Source: Pararhizobium antarcticum (lineage in GTDB: Bacteria > Pseudomonadota > Alphaproteobacteria > Rhizobiales > Rhizobiaceae). From it: a stretch of DNA of 64,000 bases. Location of the stretch: assembly GCF_001885585.1 (NCBI RefSeq), contig NZ_LSRP01000107.1, positions 1 to 64,000 of the forward strand, given 5' to 3'. The position numbers and the translations under genes are program-made. Under the pieces are notes generated by a model. The model was not told where the DNA came from. It did not search any database and saw only the letters and a program-made list of their open reading frames with translations. Shown here one piece after another: positions 16,903 through 27,851 of this stretch (positions are counted from its first letter, which is position 1; the number at the start of each line of letters is the position of its first letter).

Positions 16903-17913
16903 TCAGTGGTGTTTGTGCCCGCCCCCCGCGACGCCGCCCACCGGCAGGACATAGACAACCTTTCCGGCCTTCTCGAAGGTCAGTGTCACCGGCACGGCAT
17001 CGCCTTCGGCAAACGGCTTGGCGACATCCATGAACATCAGGTGCAGGCCACCGCTTGTCAGCTCGACCGTTTCGCCGGCCGGGATCGCGATACCGTCATC
17101 GAGCTTGCGCATCTTCATGACATCGTTTTCCATGGTCATCTCGTGCAGTTCGACGTGGCCGGCCGCAGGACTTTCTACAGAAATCAGCCGGTCGGCCTCC
17201 GCACCATCATTGCGCACGACAAAACCGCCGCCGCCGACCTTGGCACCTGGCAGCATGGCCTTGACGGAACCGCCCGAAATTTCCAGATCCCCGGCCGTCA
17301 CAGCCTGCCCGTCGCCAACCGGCATGGCTGCCATCTCCGCCATCGCCGCACCGGTCATTCCAGCCATATGGTCGTGGTGAGCCGATCCGGCATTCGTCGG
17401 CATCACGGTCAGGGATGGTGCCGGATGCTCCAGTGCATGGGCGCTCTGACCGTCCGCCGGGATCTGGTCCCAGACGACCTTGCCGTCTGCGCCGCACAAC
17501 TGTGTCACCGGAAAGGCGATCGTCGTCTGCCTGTCGAACCCGGAAATCCGGCCACTGATCAGGAACGTGTCGTAGTATTCGTCTGAAAGGTCGCCACCCT
17601 TCCAGCGGATCTCGAGGGGGCCGGCACTCACCGGCTTGCCGTGATTGTCATAGGTCTTTTGATAATCGCCCTTGATGACCTCAAGCTCCCAACCGGCCTT
17701 CGGTTGCGGCTTGGCGAAAACAAAGCCCTCAGGCAGCTTGACCTGGACCTCGGTCGTCGGCTTGCCGTCGCAACCATGCGGGATCTGGACGACAACCTTG
17801 AAGCTGCTCTCGGAGCTGGCTGTATCGGTTTCAAGCGAGGCATGCGCATGCGCCATGCCTGTTGCCGCCAGGAGGAAAGCGCCGGCGAGAAAGGGAAGCT
17901 GTCTCTGTGTCAT
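16903..17913 (-). CDS. YcnI-like (DUF1775) and PCuAC copper chaperone fusion
   Basis: A 336-residue periplasmic protein with signal peptide (MTQRQLPFLAGAFLLAATGMA, cleavage AHA-HA). The mature protein begins with His, as in the Cu-binding YcnI/DUF1775 domain at about residues 24-170. A His/Met linker (HHDHMAGMTGAAMAEMAAM) follows. A PCuAC/DUF461 domain then spans about 210-325, with HVELHEMTMENDVMKMRK and GLHLMFMD providing the H(M)x10Mx21HxM Cu(I) site. It ends GGGHKHH. PCuAC proteins deliver copper to cytochrome oxidase. Joining the two domains in one chain is known in proteobacteria. The neighbour at 18015-18413 is probably part of the same unit. Confidence 0.88.
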   Translation of the reverse strand: MTQRQLPFLAGAFLLAATGMAHAHASLETDTASSESSFKVVVQIPHGCDGKPTTEVQVKLPEGFVFAKPQPKAGWELEVIKGDYQKTYDNHGKPVSAGPLEIRWKGGDLSDEYYDTFLISGRISGFDRQTTIAFPVTQLCGADGKVVWDQIPADGQSAHALEHPAPSLTVMPTNAGSAHHDHMAGMTGAAMAEMAAMPVGDGQAVTAGDLEISGGSVKAMLPGAKVGGGGFVVRNDGAEADRLISVESPAAGHVELHEMTMENDVMKMRKLDDGIAIPAGETVELTSGGLHLMFMDVAKPFAEGDAVPVTLTFEKAGKVVYVLPVGGVAGGGHKHH

Positions 17914-18014
17914 GAAAAGTCTCCGGACCAGACTGCGCAGGGTCTTGATGCGCGCTGGTTGATGCCGCTGTCGCGGTCAGATGATCTGAATTTTGAAATG
18001 CCGTGCTGATGCGA

Positions 18015-18413
18015 TCAGAGGGACACGGGAGGTCCCTGGGCCGGCGGAAGCAGACGCGCATAGGCGATGACAGGCGCGTCGATCCAGACTGTTCCGGCAG
18101 AAACTTCTGTCTCGGAAACAAAGAGAGAACCCGTATCGGCCGGTGGGGGCAGAAGTGCTGTGGCCGCAAGGCGGCAGGCTTCGCAAAACGGCGCACGACC
18201 CTCATCATGTTGACCATGGCCGTGGTCGCCGCTGAGGCCGTCGAGACCAAAGCAGATGTCGGCAATCGACCCGTCCGGGAGGACATAGGCAGCGGCAATC
18301 TGCGGCGGAAGAACGCCGGCGGTCACCGGCTGATGGGCAAATGACAGAAACAGCAGCGCCAGTGCAGCCAGCATGCGCACCCCCGTCTGCAATGTCCCCT
18401 GTCGCTTTGCCAT
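18015..18413 (-). CDS. DUF2946-like exported protein, copper-linked
   Basis: A 132-residue protein with an N-terminal signal or membrane helix (residues about 14-32, MLAALALLFLSFAHQPVTAG). A central Cys/His-rich segment follows, with ICFG, GDHGHGQHDEG and FCEACRLAATALLPPP. The CxxC preceded by clustered His is typical of DUF2946 and related small exported proteins found beside copper genes. The start at 18413 (MAKRQGTLQTGVRML) was chosen; the frame continues upstream through sequence overlapping the divergent gcv promoter region and is not coding. It lies 101 bases upstream of the YcnI-PCuAC gene in the same direction. A role in copper handling is inferred from context. Confidence 0.65.
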   Translation of the reverse strand: MAKRQGTLQTGVRMLAALALLFLSFAHQPVTAGVLPPQIAAAYVLPDGSIADICFGLDGLSGDHGHGQHDEGRAPFCEACRLAATALLPPPADTGSLFVSETEVSAGTVWIDAPVIAYARLLPPAQGPPVSL

Positions 18414-18544
18414 GGTCGTTCCCGTCTCCGAAAGTGAGTTAGCCCGCTTGCCGGAAAAATGCAAAGGCCGATTTGCCGCAGCAGCGATCGTTTGCCCGCT
18501 TGGACGAGGACGACAAAAATCTGTTTGGGCGCGACATTTTGCGC

Positions 18545-18573
18545 TTGCCAAAAACCGCCAACGCCCGTTATCT
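18545..18573 (+). promoter_or_regulatory. Predicted promoter of the gcvTHP operon
   Basis: TTGCCA (18545-18550) and TTATCT (18568-18573) with a 17-base spacer place the transcription start near 18580, directly before the glycine riboswitch. This is a pattern match only. Confidence 0.45.
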
Positions 18574-18584
18574 GGAATCGATCT

Positions 18585-18740
18585 TGTTGGGAGAATCCGG
18601 TTTGCGCCGGTGCCGAAGGAGCAACCGCCCCGGAAACTCTCAGGCCAAAGGACCAGCAAGGTGCCGGTAGGACTCTGGAGAGACGTGCGAAAGCACGCGC
18701 CGAAGGGATAACAATCTCAGGCAAACGGACAGAGGGGGCT
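18585..18740 (+). promoter_or_regulatory. Tandem glycine riboswitch
   Basis: Two glycine aptamers lie in series. The first (about 18585-18660) has gagaatccgg, gccgaaggagcaa and ggaaactctcaggcca. The second (about 18670-18740) has ggagagacg, gccgaagggataacaa and atctcaggcaaacggac. The repeated 'gccgaagg' and 'ctcaggc(a)aa' blocks are diagnostic of the family. It lies in the leader of gcvT, so glycine binding should turn on the glycine cleavage operon. Confidence 0.93.
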
Positions 18741-18807
18741 CGCAGACGCAGTGCGCAGGCACTGCAGACATGAGCCGGTGCGCTTCGCACCAGACCTGGA
18801 GGCCGGA

Positions 18808-19947
18808 TTGAACGACCATACATCCTTGAAGCAGACGCCGCTGCATGACCTGCATGTGTCCCTCGGTGCCCGCATGGTGCCATTTGCCGGTTATGCGATG
18901 CCGGTGCAATACCCCGCCGGCGTGATGAAGGAACACCTGTTCACCCGCAGTTCTGCCGGCCTGTTCGATGTTTCGCATATGGGACAGGTGACGATCCGCC
19001 CGAAATCCGGCCGGATCGAGGATGCGGCTCTCGCCCTTGAACACCTTGTTCCCGTTGATGTGCTCGGGTTGGCGCAGGGCCGCCAGCGCTACGGCCTGTT
19101 CACCAATGACAGCGGCGGCATTCTCGACGACCTGATGATTGCCAATCGCGGAAACCATCTGTTCCTGGTGGTCAATGCCTCCTGCAAGGAGGCCGACTTT
19201 GCCCATATGAAGGCGCATCTGAGCGAAAGCTGCGATGTCGAATTACTGCAGGATCGGGCGCTGATTGCGCTGCAGGGGCCGCACGCCCAGGCTGTTCTGG
19301 CCGAACTCTGGGCCGACGTTGCCACCATGCGCTTCATGGATGTGGTTGAGGCCGATCTCCACGATGTGCGCTGCATCATCTCCCGTTCCGGATACACCGG
19401 TGAAGACGGTTTTGAAATCTCCATCCCCGCCGCCGATGCGCCCGATGTGACGCGCCGGATCCTCGAACATCCCGACGTCATGCCGATCGGTCTTGGCGCC
19501 CGCGATTCTCTCCGGCTCGAGGCAGGCCTTTGTCTCTACGGGAATGACATCGACACCGGCACGACGCCGGTCGAAGCGGCGCTCGAATGGGCAGTTCAGA
19601 AAGTCCGCCGCACCGGTGGCACCCGCGCCGGCGGATTTCCGGGCGCGGATCGCATCCTGGCAGACTTTTCGGACGGAACATCACGCCGTCGCGTCGGACT
19701 GAAACCGGAAGGCCGTGCACCGGTTCGTGGCGGCGTTACCCTCTATGCCGATGCCGATGGCAAGACCCCGGCCGGCACGGTGACATCCGGTGGCTTCGGG
19801 CCCAGCGTCGATGGTCCGGTCGCCATGGGCTATGTCGATCAGGCCTATGCCTCAGCCGGAACGAAACTTTACGGGGAAGTCCGCGGCAAATATCTCGCCC
19901 TTGTGGTCGCCACCCTGCCCTTCATCACACCCACCTACAAGCGCTGA
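18808..19947 (+). CDS. gcvT: Glycine cleavage system aminomethyltransferase (T protein)
   Basis: A 379-residue folate-binding enzyme that takes the aminomethyl group from lipoylated H protein, releases ammonia and forms methylene-tetrahydrofolate. Family sequence includes [24 protein letters not shown] and [10 protein letters not shown], and the C-terminal barrel. I place the start at a TTG (18808), because tggagg sits 5 bases upstream and the residues from there ([16 protein letters not shown]) match the usual N-terminus. An ATG at 18751 would put 19 unrelated residues in front. The gene opens the gcvT-gcvH-gcvP operon under riboswitch control. Confidence 0.93.
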   Translation: MNDHTSLKQTPLHDLHVSLGARMVPFAGYAMPVQYPAGVMKEHLFTRSSAGLFDVSHMGQVTIRPKSGRIEDAALALEHLVPVDVLGLAQGRQRYGLFTNDSGGILDDLMIANRGNHLFLVVNASCKEADFAHMKAHLSESCDVELLQDRALIALQGPHAQAVLAELWADVATMRFMDVVEADLHDVRCIISRSGYTGEDGFEISIPAADAPDVTRRILEHPDVMPIGLGARDSLRLEAGLCLYGNDIDTGTTPVEAALEWAVQKVRRTGGTRAGGFPGADRILADFSDGTSRRRVGLKPEGRAPVRGGVTLYADADGKTPAGTVTSGGFGPSVDGPVAMGYVDQAYASAGTKLYGEVRGKYLALVVATLPFITPTYKR

Positions 19948-19964
19948 CCAGGAGAACCCGTCCG

Positions 19965-20326
19965 ATGCTGAAATTTACAGACGAACATGAATGGCTGAAC
20001 ATCGAAGACGGTATCGCGACCGTTGGCATTACCAGCCACGCAGCCGAGCAACTGGGGGATCTGGTCTTTGTCGAACTGCCAGATGCCGGAGCAAGCTTTT
20101 CAAAGGGCGATACGTCGGCAACCGTCGAATCGGTCAAGGCCGCCTCGGATGTCTATTGTCCGCTGGATGGCGAGATCGTCGACGTCAACCAAGCCATCGT
20201 CGATGACCCGTCCTTGGTCAACAGCGACCCGCAGGGTGCCGGCTGGTTCTTCAAGTTGAAACTGTCCGATCCGTCGGCGGCCAACGGGCTTCTGGATGAG
20301 TCCGCATATAAGGAGTTGATCGCGTA

Positions 20327-20327
<1 letters not shown>
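19965..20327 (+). CDS. gcvH: Glycine cleavage system H protein
   Basis: A 120-residue lipoyl carrier that shuttles the aminomethyl group between P and T proteins. The lipoylated lysine is Lys58 in VESVKAASD. The sequence begins [16 protein letters not shown] and ends [20 protein letters not shown], both typical. The start follows ggagaa at the normal spacing, 17 bases after the gcvT stop. A longer in-frame extension overlaps gcvT and is not coding. The stop overlaps the gcvP start by one base. Confidence 0.97.
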
Positions 20328-23191
<2,864 letters not shown>

Positions 23192-23200
23192 CCAGGCTGA

Positions 23201-23228
23201 CAGAAAGGGCGCTCCGGCGCCCTTTCTG
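23201..23228. terminator. Bidirectional terminator of gcvTHP
   Basis: The arms cagaaagggcgc (23201-23212) and gcgccctttctg (23217-23228) form a perfect 12-bp stem with a tccg tetraloop. It lies between the convergent ends of gcvP and the response regulator gene, so it can serve both. Confidence 0.8.
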
Positions 23229-23243
23229 CTGCCCGGTCAACGC

Positions 23244-23681
23244 TCAGATCGGCCAAGCCGTCGTTGGCGCGGGCGTAATCGCGACATCCACCCAGAAGCG
23301 GGTGAAACCCTCTGCAAACGTACGGTAACCACTGACCGACGAAGGCTTCAGGGCGTAGGCGTTGGCGCCGCAGGCATAGGAAATGGACACGTCGCGGGGG
23401 TTCATCGAGGAGGTCAGCATAATGACCGGTAGAATCGCGGTCTTTTCATTCTTGCGAATGCGCTTCAGAAGTTCCATGCCGCTGATGCCGGGCATGTTGA
23501 TGTCAAGCAGGACATAGTCGAAGGCTTCGTCCGTCAAGCGCAGGCTGGCGATATCGGCATCATCGACATGGATGATTTCAAGACGACCACCGACTTCGGA
23601 AAAGGCGCGCACGACAAAGCGGGCATCTATAACGTCATCATCGACGACGAGCAGTTTTTTCAATCTGCTGTCCAAGATCAT
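23244..23681 (-). CDS. CheY-like single-domain response regulator
   Basis: A 145-residue stand-alone receiver. The acidic cluster VVDDDVID, phospho-acceptor Asp60 (YVLLDINMPGISGMELL), MLTSS and the lysine in LKPSS are all present. It has no output domain, as in Rcp1-type regulators that pair with PAS or phytochrome-type kinases. Its start overlaps the upstream kinase stop in an ATGA, so the two are a cognate pair. Its target is unknown; it may relay phosphate to another protein or act by protein binding. Confidence 0.88.
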   Translation of the reverse strand: MILDSRLKKLLVVDDDVIDARFVVRAFSEVGGRLEIIHVDDADIASLRLTDEAFDYVLLDINMPGISGMELLKRIRKNEKTAILPVIMLTSSMNPRDVSISYACGANAYALKPSSVSGYRTFAEGFTRFWVDVAITPAPTTAWPI

Positions 23682-25549
23682 TCCTTCGCGGAGCCGTTGT
23701 CTTTCGGAAAAGCGACAGTGAATCGTGCGCCTCCGGTGAAGCTTGTGTCAAGTTCTATTCTGCCGTTGTGGCTCTCGACGATGCGCTTTGCCAGCGCAAG
23801 TCCGATACCCGTCCCCTGATAGACGCTCTCGTCGCGGTGCAGCCGCTGGAACACGTCGAAAATCTTGCCCGCGAATCGCGGGTCGATTCCGATGCCATTG
23901 TCTTCGACATGCAGATAATCGGTATCGGTGCTGCTTTCGCCATAGACGCGAACCACCGGTTTGGTATCGGGACGTCGATATTTGACGGCATTGCCGATCA
24001 GGTTCTGTGCCAGCCGCTTCAGCAACTCGGCGTCTCCACGGATCACCGGCAGGTCGCCGACATCGACCCGCGCATCTGCGGCCCTGATCAGGCTGCCGAG
24101 ATTGAGGATCGCGTCCGTGACGGCGTCCGACAGCGGAACAAGGGCCCAGTTGCCGATCTGGTAGGCAATCTGCGAATAATCAAGCAGGCTCTCGATCAGG
24201 CGGTCCATGCGGCGCGCGCTCTGGCGCAGATGCACCGCGTAGCTTGGCAGATCCTCGAGATTTCCGGCCTGGAGGTCGTCGTTGATCATGTCGGAGAACA
24301 TCGCGATATGCCGCAATGGTGCCTTCAGATCGTGTGACACCGTCCCGGTGAACTGGTTCAGGGCATCGTTCTTGCGCTGCAGTTCCAAGGTCTGCCGGGT
24401 GATCCGTTCCTGCTGTTGCATCTGCATCGTGATGTCCCGGCCGACGGAAATGACCTCTGAGACGCGCGTTCCGTCGAAGACGGCGAGCAGGGACCACAGG
24501 ATCCAGGTCTCCGGTCGGCCAGGACGGACATGCAGAACTTCCTTCGAGCGTATCCCTTCTTCCGGCAGGACGGTGTCGAAAGCCAGGCGCGTTGGTTCTT
24601 TCATGCGTTCCGGCACATGGTCCAGCAGATCGGTCCCGACCATGGCCTCCGGCGTCGTCCCGAAGAAATCGGCATAGTTGCGGTTCACGAACAGCACCTG
24701 ACGGTCGGGCGTGAAGCGACCGACAAGGTCCGGTATATTCTGCAGCAGCGACAGATATTCCTGCCTTTGCCGTTCCAGCGCCAGTTCGGTCTGCTTCATC
24801 GCTGTGACGTCGATGCGCAGGGCGATCGTGTTGCCGTCCTTGGTCTTGAAATTCTCGACGCGCAGCCAGCGATTGTTGGCATAGGGGAAAACCTTGGCAT
24901 GTCCCGTCGGGTTGCGGAAGTCGAACAGGCGGCTCTCGATCCACTCCGCCGCCAGCGGCGAACCGAGCGGCGCCTCGGGATAGTGGCCGCCCTCATAGGC
25001 GATCCGGATGATATCCGCAGCCGTCATCCCCAGATGCAGAAAGGGTCCGGCCGGGCCGCAGACGCGGCGATAGGCCTCGTTGTAGACCATCAGCCGCTCT
25101 TCGCTGTCGAAGATGGCAAACCCCTCCGGTATCGCACCAAGCGCCGTGTCGAGAATCTTGCGCGCATTCCGGCGTGCCTTGTCGAGCTTCAAAATATCGG
25201 AAATATCATGAATGACGCCGATGAAGCCCAAGCTCTCCCCATCAGGCCCATCGACGCGGGTCGAGCGAAGCCGGGCGGAAAAAACGGTCCCGTCCTTGCG
25301 CTTGAACGCATATATGGCTTCTGTAATGGGGCTGGGATCATTCTCGACATTGCGCTTGTTGAGACAGGCCGCGTAATCATCCTCGGTGGCGTAGAGGATC
25401 GATGCAGGCTGACCCAGCAGTTCTTCTTCGCCAAAGCCGAACTGCCTGAGCGCAGCCTCGTTGAGGGAAAGGATCATTCTCTGCCTGTCGACCACGACGA
25501 CAGGTTCCGGAAACATTTCGTAAAGCGCCCTGGCGAAATGATCCTGCAT
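23678..25549 (-). CDS. Soluble multi-PAS sensor histidine kinase
   Basis: A 623-residue kinase without membrane segments. Three PAS domains lie at about residues 6-120, 134-250 and 262-375. A short coiled linker (MQQQERITRQTLELQRKNDAL) leads to the HisKA domain with phospho-accepting His406 (FTGTVSHDLKAPLRHIAMF). The ATPase domain has the N box NLIGNAVKYR, a G1 box (VEDNGIGID) and GTGIGLALAKRIVESHNG. PAS2 is the variant with RLMVYNEAYRRVCG and WLRVENF often called PAS-7. The start at 25549 (MQDHFARALYEMFPEP) was chosen; the longer frame reaches into the suf terminator. The signal is cytoplasmic and unknown. Confidence 0.88.
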   Translation of the reverse strand: MQDHFARALYEMFPEPVVVVDRQRMILSLNEAALRQFGFGEEELLGQPASILYATEDDYAACLNKRNVENDPSPITEAIYAFKRKDGTVFSARLRSTRVDGPDGESLGFIGVIHDISDILKLDKARRNARKILDTALGAIPEGFAIFDSEERLMVYNEAYRRVCGPAGPFLHLGMTAADIIRIAYEGGHYPEAPLGSPLAAEWIESRLFDFRNPTGHAKVFPYANNRWLRVENFKTKDGNTIALRIDVTAMKQTELALERQRQEYLSLLQNIPDLVGRFTPDRQVLFVNRNYADFFGTTPEAMVGTDLLDHVPERMKEPTRLAFDTVLPEEGIRSKEVLHVRPGRPETWILWSLLAVFDGTRVSEVISVGRDITMQMQQQERITRQTLELQRKNDALNQFTGTVSHDLKAPLRHIAMFSDMINDDLQAGNLEDLPSYAVHLRQSARRMDRLIESLLDYSQIAYQIGNWALVPLSDAVTDAILNLGSLIRAADARVDVGDLPVIRGDAELLKRLAQNLIGNAVKYRRPDTKPVVRVYGESSTDTDYLHVEDNGIGIDPRFAGKIFDVFQRLHRDESVYQGTGIGLALAKRIVESHNGRIELDTSFTGGARFTVAFPKDNGSAKE

Positions 25550-25598
25550 TTCCGGTCTCAGCCTTCCATCAGCCCTTGATCGCCGACCATAAGAACAG

Positions 25599-25625
25599 AA
25601 AAAGGGACCGGCGCATACCGGTCCC
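25599..25625 (-). terminator. Intrinsic terminator of the suf operon
   Basis: On the minus strand the stem gggaccgg/ccggtccc (plus-strand 25604-25611 and 25618-25625) with a 6-base loop is followed directly by TTTTT (plus-strand 25599-25603). It lies 35 bases past the sufA stop and 50 bases before the kinase gene, separating the two units. Confidence 0.85.
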
Positions 25626-25659
25626 CATCTCACTTTTTCAATTTATGGAAGAGTTATGA

Positions 25660-26052
25660 TCAACCTGCCTGAACGACGGCTCCGCCCTGGGCGGCCAGCG
25701 CTGCAAGGTCAGCGGGTTTCAGTTCCACGGATTCGCCACAACCGCAGGCGGATGTCTGGTTCGGGTTGTGGAACGTGAAGCCGGAACGCAGCGTCGTGAC
25801 CTCGAAGTCCATCTGTGTGCCGAGAAGATAGAGCACGGCCTCCGGAGCGATCCAGACCTTGGCGCCCTTATGCTCGATCAGATCGTCCTTCGGGTTCGGT
25901 TCCGTCACCATGTCGATGGCATATTCCATGCCTGCGCAACCGCCCTTCTTGATCCCGACACGAATGCCCCGGGCGTCACCACCGGCATTGTCCACGATTG
26001 CGCTGACACGGCCAGCGGCTGCATCCGTCAAAGTCATCACTGCAAAGGCCAT
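25660..26052 (-). CDS. sufA: Iron-sulfur cluster assembly scaffold/carrier SufA (HesB/IscA family)
   Basis: A 130-residue A-type carrier that receives Fe-S clusters from SufBCD and passes them to target proteins. The three cluster cysteines are present: one in KKGGCAGMEY and the pair in SACGCGES. The start at 26052 (MAFAVMTLTDAAAGRV) has GGAG about 9 bases upstream; an ATG five codons earlier is possible. It is the last gene of the suf operon and is followed by a terminator. Confidence 0.93.
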   Translation of the reverse strand: MAFAVMTLTDAAAGRVSAIVDNAGGDARGIRVGIKKGGCAGMEYAIDMVTEPNPKDDLIEHKGAKVWIAPEAVLYLLGTQMDFEVTTLRSGFTFHNPNQTSACGCGESVELKPADLAALAAQGGAVVQAG

Positions 26053-26162
26053 CGGCCGCATCTCCATTCACGATCAGGTTCAAGGCCTGACGTTTCATGT
26101 TCTAAATGTAATGGCCGACCGTTAAAGGATCAATATGGCGCCAGCCTGTTTATCCGCCAACC

Positions 26163-26543
26163 TCAGTACCAGCCGACGGCCACCTGTGCCTCTTCCGACA
26201 TGCGGTCCGGCGTCCATGGCGGATCGAAGGTCATCGAGACCTCGACGCCCGAGACACCTTCGACGGAGCCAACGGCATTTTCGACCCAGCCCGGCATTTC
26301 GCCGGCAACCGGGCAGCCGGGCGCCGTTAGAGTCATGGCGATCTTCACCATGCGATCGTCCTCGATATCGATCTTGTAGATCAGGCCAAGTTCGAAAATG
26401 TCGGACGGAATTTCCGGGTCGTACACTGTCTTCAGCGCGGAAATGACATCGTCGCTGAGACGTGCCAGTTCGTCGGCGGGAATGGCGGAATGCACGATGC
26501 CGGCGCGCACGTCGATCTTGTCTTCGGTCGTATCAAGGCTCAT
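26163..26543 (-). CDS. SUF-system DUF59 (MIP18/SufT-like) protein
   Basis: The 126-residue protein carries the DUF59 fold, with ISALKTVYDPEIPSDIFELG and the motif MTLTAPGCPVAGEMPGWV that holds the conserved cysteine. DUF59 proteins, such as SufT, aid maturation of Fe-S proteins in organisms that rely on SUF. It sits 10 bases downstream of sufS and upstream of sufA. The reading frame extends 39 codons upstream into sufS and is not used; MSLDTTEDKIDV at 26543 is the typical start. Confidence 0.88.
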   Translation of the reverse strand: MSLDTTEDKIDVRAGIVHSAIPADELARLSDDVISALKTVYDPEIPSDIFELGLIYKIDIEDDRMVKIAMTLTAPGCPVAGEMPGWVENAVGSVEGVSGVEVSMTFDPPWTPDRMSEEAQVAVGWY

Positions 26544-26553
26544 GGTCTGTTCC

Positions 26554-27795
26554 TTACGCAAAGAATGTGCGGGCATGATCCAGCGCATCCACCAGCACGT
26601 CGACTTCGGCGCGCGTGTTGTAGAGGCCGAAGGATGCCCGGCATGTGGAGGTGACGCCAAAACGTTTCAAGAGCGGCTGGGCGCAATGGGTGCCAGCCCG
26701 CACCGCAACCCCTGCCCGGTCGATCACCATCGACACGTCATGGGCGTGAATGCCTTCGAGTTCGAAGGAAAAGATAGCACCCTTGCCCGGCGCTGTCCCG
26801 ATGATCTTCAGCGAATTGATCCCCGTGAGCCTTTGATGGGCATAGGCGGCGAGATCCGCCTCATGGGCGGCGATCGCGGAACGCCCGATCATCTCCATAT
26901 AATCGAGTGCATAACCAAGCCCGATCGCCTGGACGATCGGCGGTGTGCCGGCCTCGAAGCGATGTGGCGGTTCGTTATAGGTCACGCCATCCTCGGAAAC
27001 GTCGACGATCATCTCGCCGCCGCCCATGAACGGACGCATCTCCTTCAGCCTGTCGGCCTTGCCATAGAGCACGCCGATGCCGGAGGGGCCGTAGAGTTTG
27101 TGGCCGGTCATCACGTACCAGTCGCAGTCGAGGTCCTGCATATCGACCGGCATGTGCACGGCGGCCTGGCTGCCGTCGACGAGAACCGGGATACCTCGCT
27201 CATGGGCAATGCGGCAGATTTCCTTGATCGGAACAACTGTGCCGAGTGCGTTGGACATGTGGGTGATAGCCACAAGCTTTGTCTTGTCGGTCAGGCATTT
27301 GACGAAATCATCGATGTGAAAGGCGCCCTGATCATCGACGGGAGCCCAGACCAGCTTTGCCCCCTGCCGCTCGCGGATGAAATGCCATGGCACGATGTTG
27401 GAGTGATGCTCCATGATCGACAGGACGATCTCGTCACCGGCGCCGATCTTGGGCATGCCGTAGCCATAGGCCACCGCATTGATCGATTCGGTCGAGGACT
27501 TGGTGAAGACGATGTTGTCGACCGAGGGTGCGTTCAGGAACCGCCGCACCTTCTCCCGGGACGCTTCATAGGCATCGGTTGCGGCGTTGGACAGGAAATG
27601 CAGACCCCGGTGCACATTGGCATACTCGTTCGAATAGGCGTTCGACACGGCGTCGATGACCACCTGCGGCTTCTGCGCCGACGCGCCATTGTCGAGATAG
27701 ACAAGCGGTTTGCCATAGACGCTCCGCGACAGGATCGGGAAATCCTTGCGGATCGCTTCGACGTCGTAGGCAGGCACCGGTACAGTATGTTCCAT
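26554..27795 (-). CDS. sufS: Cysteine desulfurase SufS
   Basis: A 413-residue group II cysteine desulfurase that takes sulfur from cysteine for SUF cluster assembly. The PLP lysine is Lys233 (VMTGHKLYGPSGIG) and the persulfide cysteine is Cys371 in the short loop RAGTHCAQPL, the form found in SufS/CsdA enzymes. No sufE or sufU gene is in this cluster, so its sulfur acceptor must be encoded elsewhere. It follows sufD by 56 bases in the leftward operon. Confidence 0.95.
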   Translation of the reverse strand: MEHTVPVPAYDVEAIRKDFPILSRSVYGKPLVYLDNGASAQKPQVVIDAVSNAYSNEYANVHRGLHFLSNAATDAYEASREKVRRFLNAPSVDNIVFTKSSTESINAVAYGYGMPKIGAGDEIVLSIMEHHSNIVPWHFIRERQGAKLVWAPVDDQGAFHIDDFVKCLTDKTKLVAITHMSNALGTVVPIKEICRIAHERGIPVLVDGSQAAVHMPVDMQDLDCDWYVMTGHKLYGPSGIGVLYGKADRLKEMRPFMGGGEMIVDVSEDGVTYNEPPHRFEAGTPPIVQAIGLGYALDYMEMIGRSAIAAHEADLAAYAHQRLTGINSLKIIGTAPGKGAIFSFELEGIHAHDVSMVIDRAGVAVRAGTHCAQPLLKRFGVTSTCRASFGLYNTRAEVDVLVDALDHARTFFA

Positions 27796-27851
27796 GTCAG
27801 CGTCCCATCAGCGTACAATAATGACCGTGCGGAAAAATCCGCAGGGCCGGG

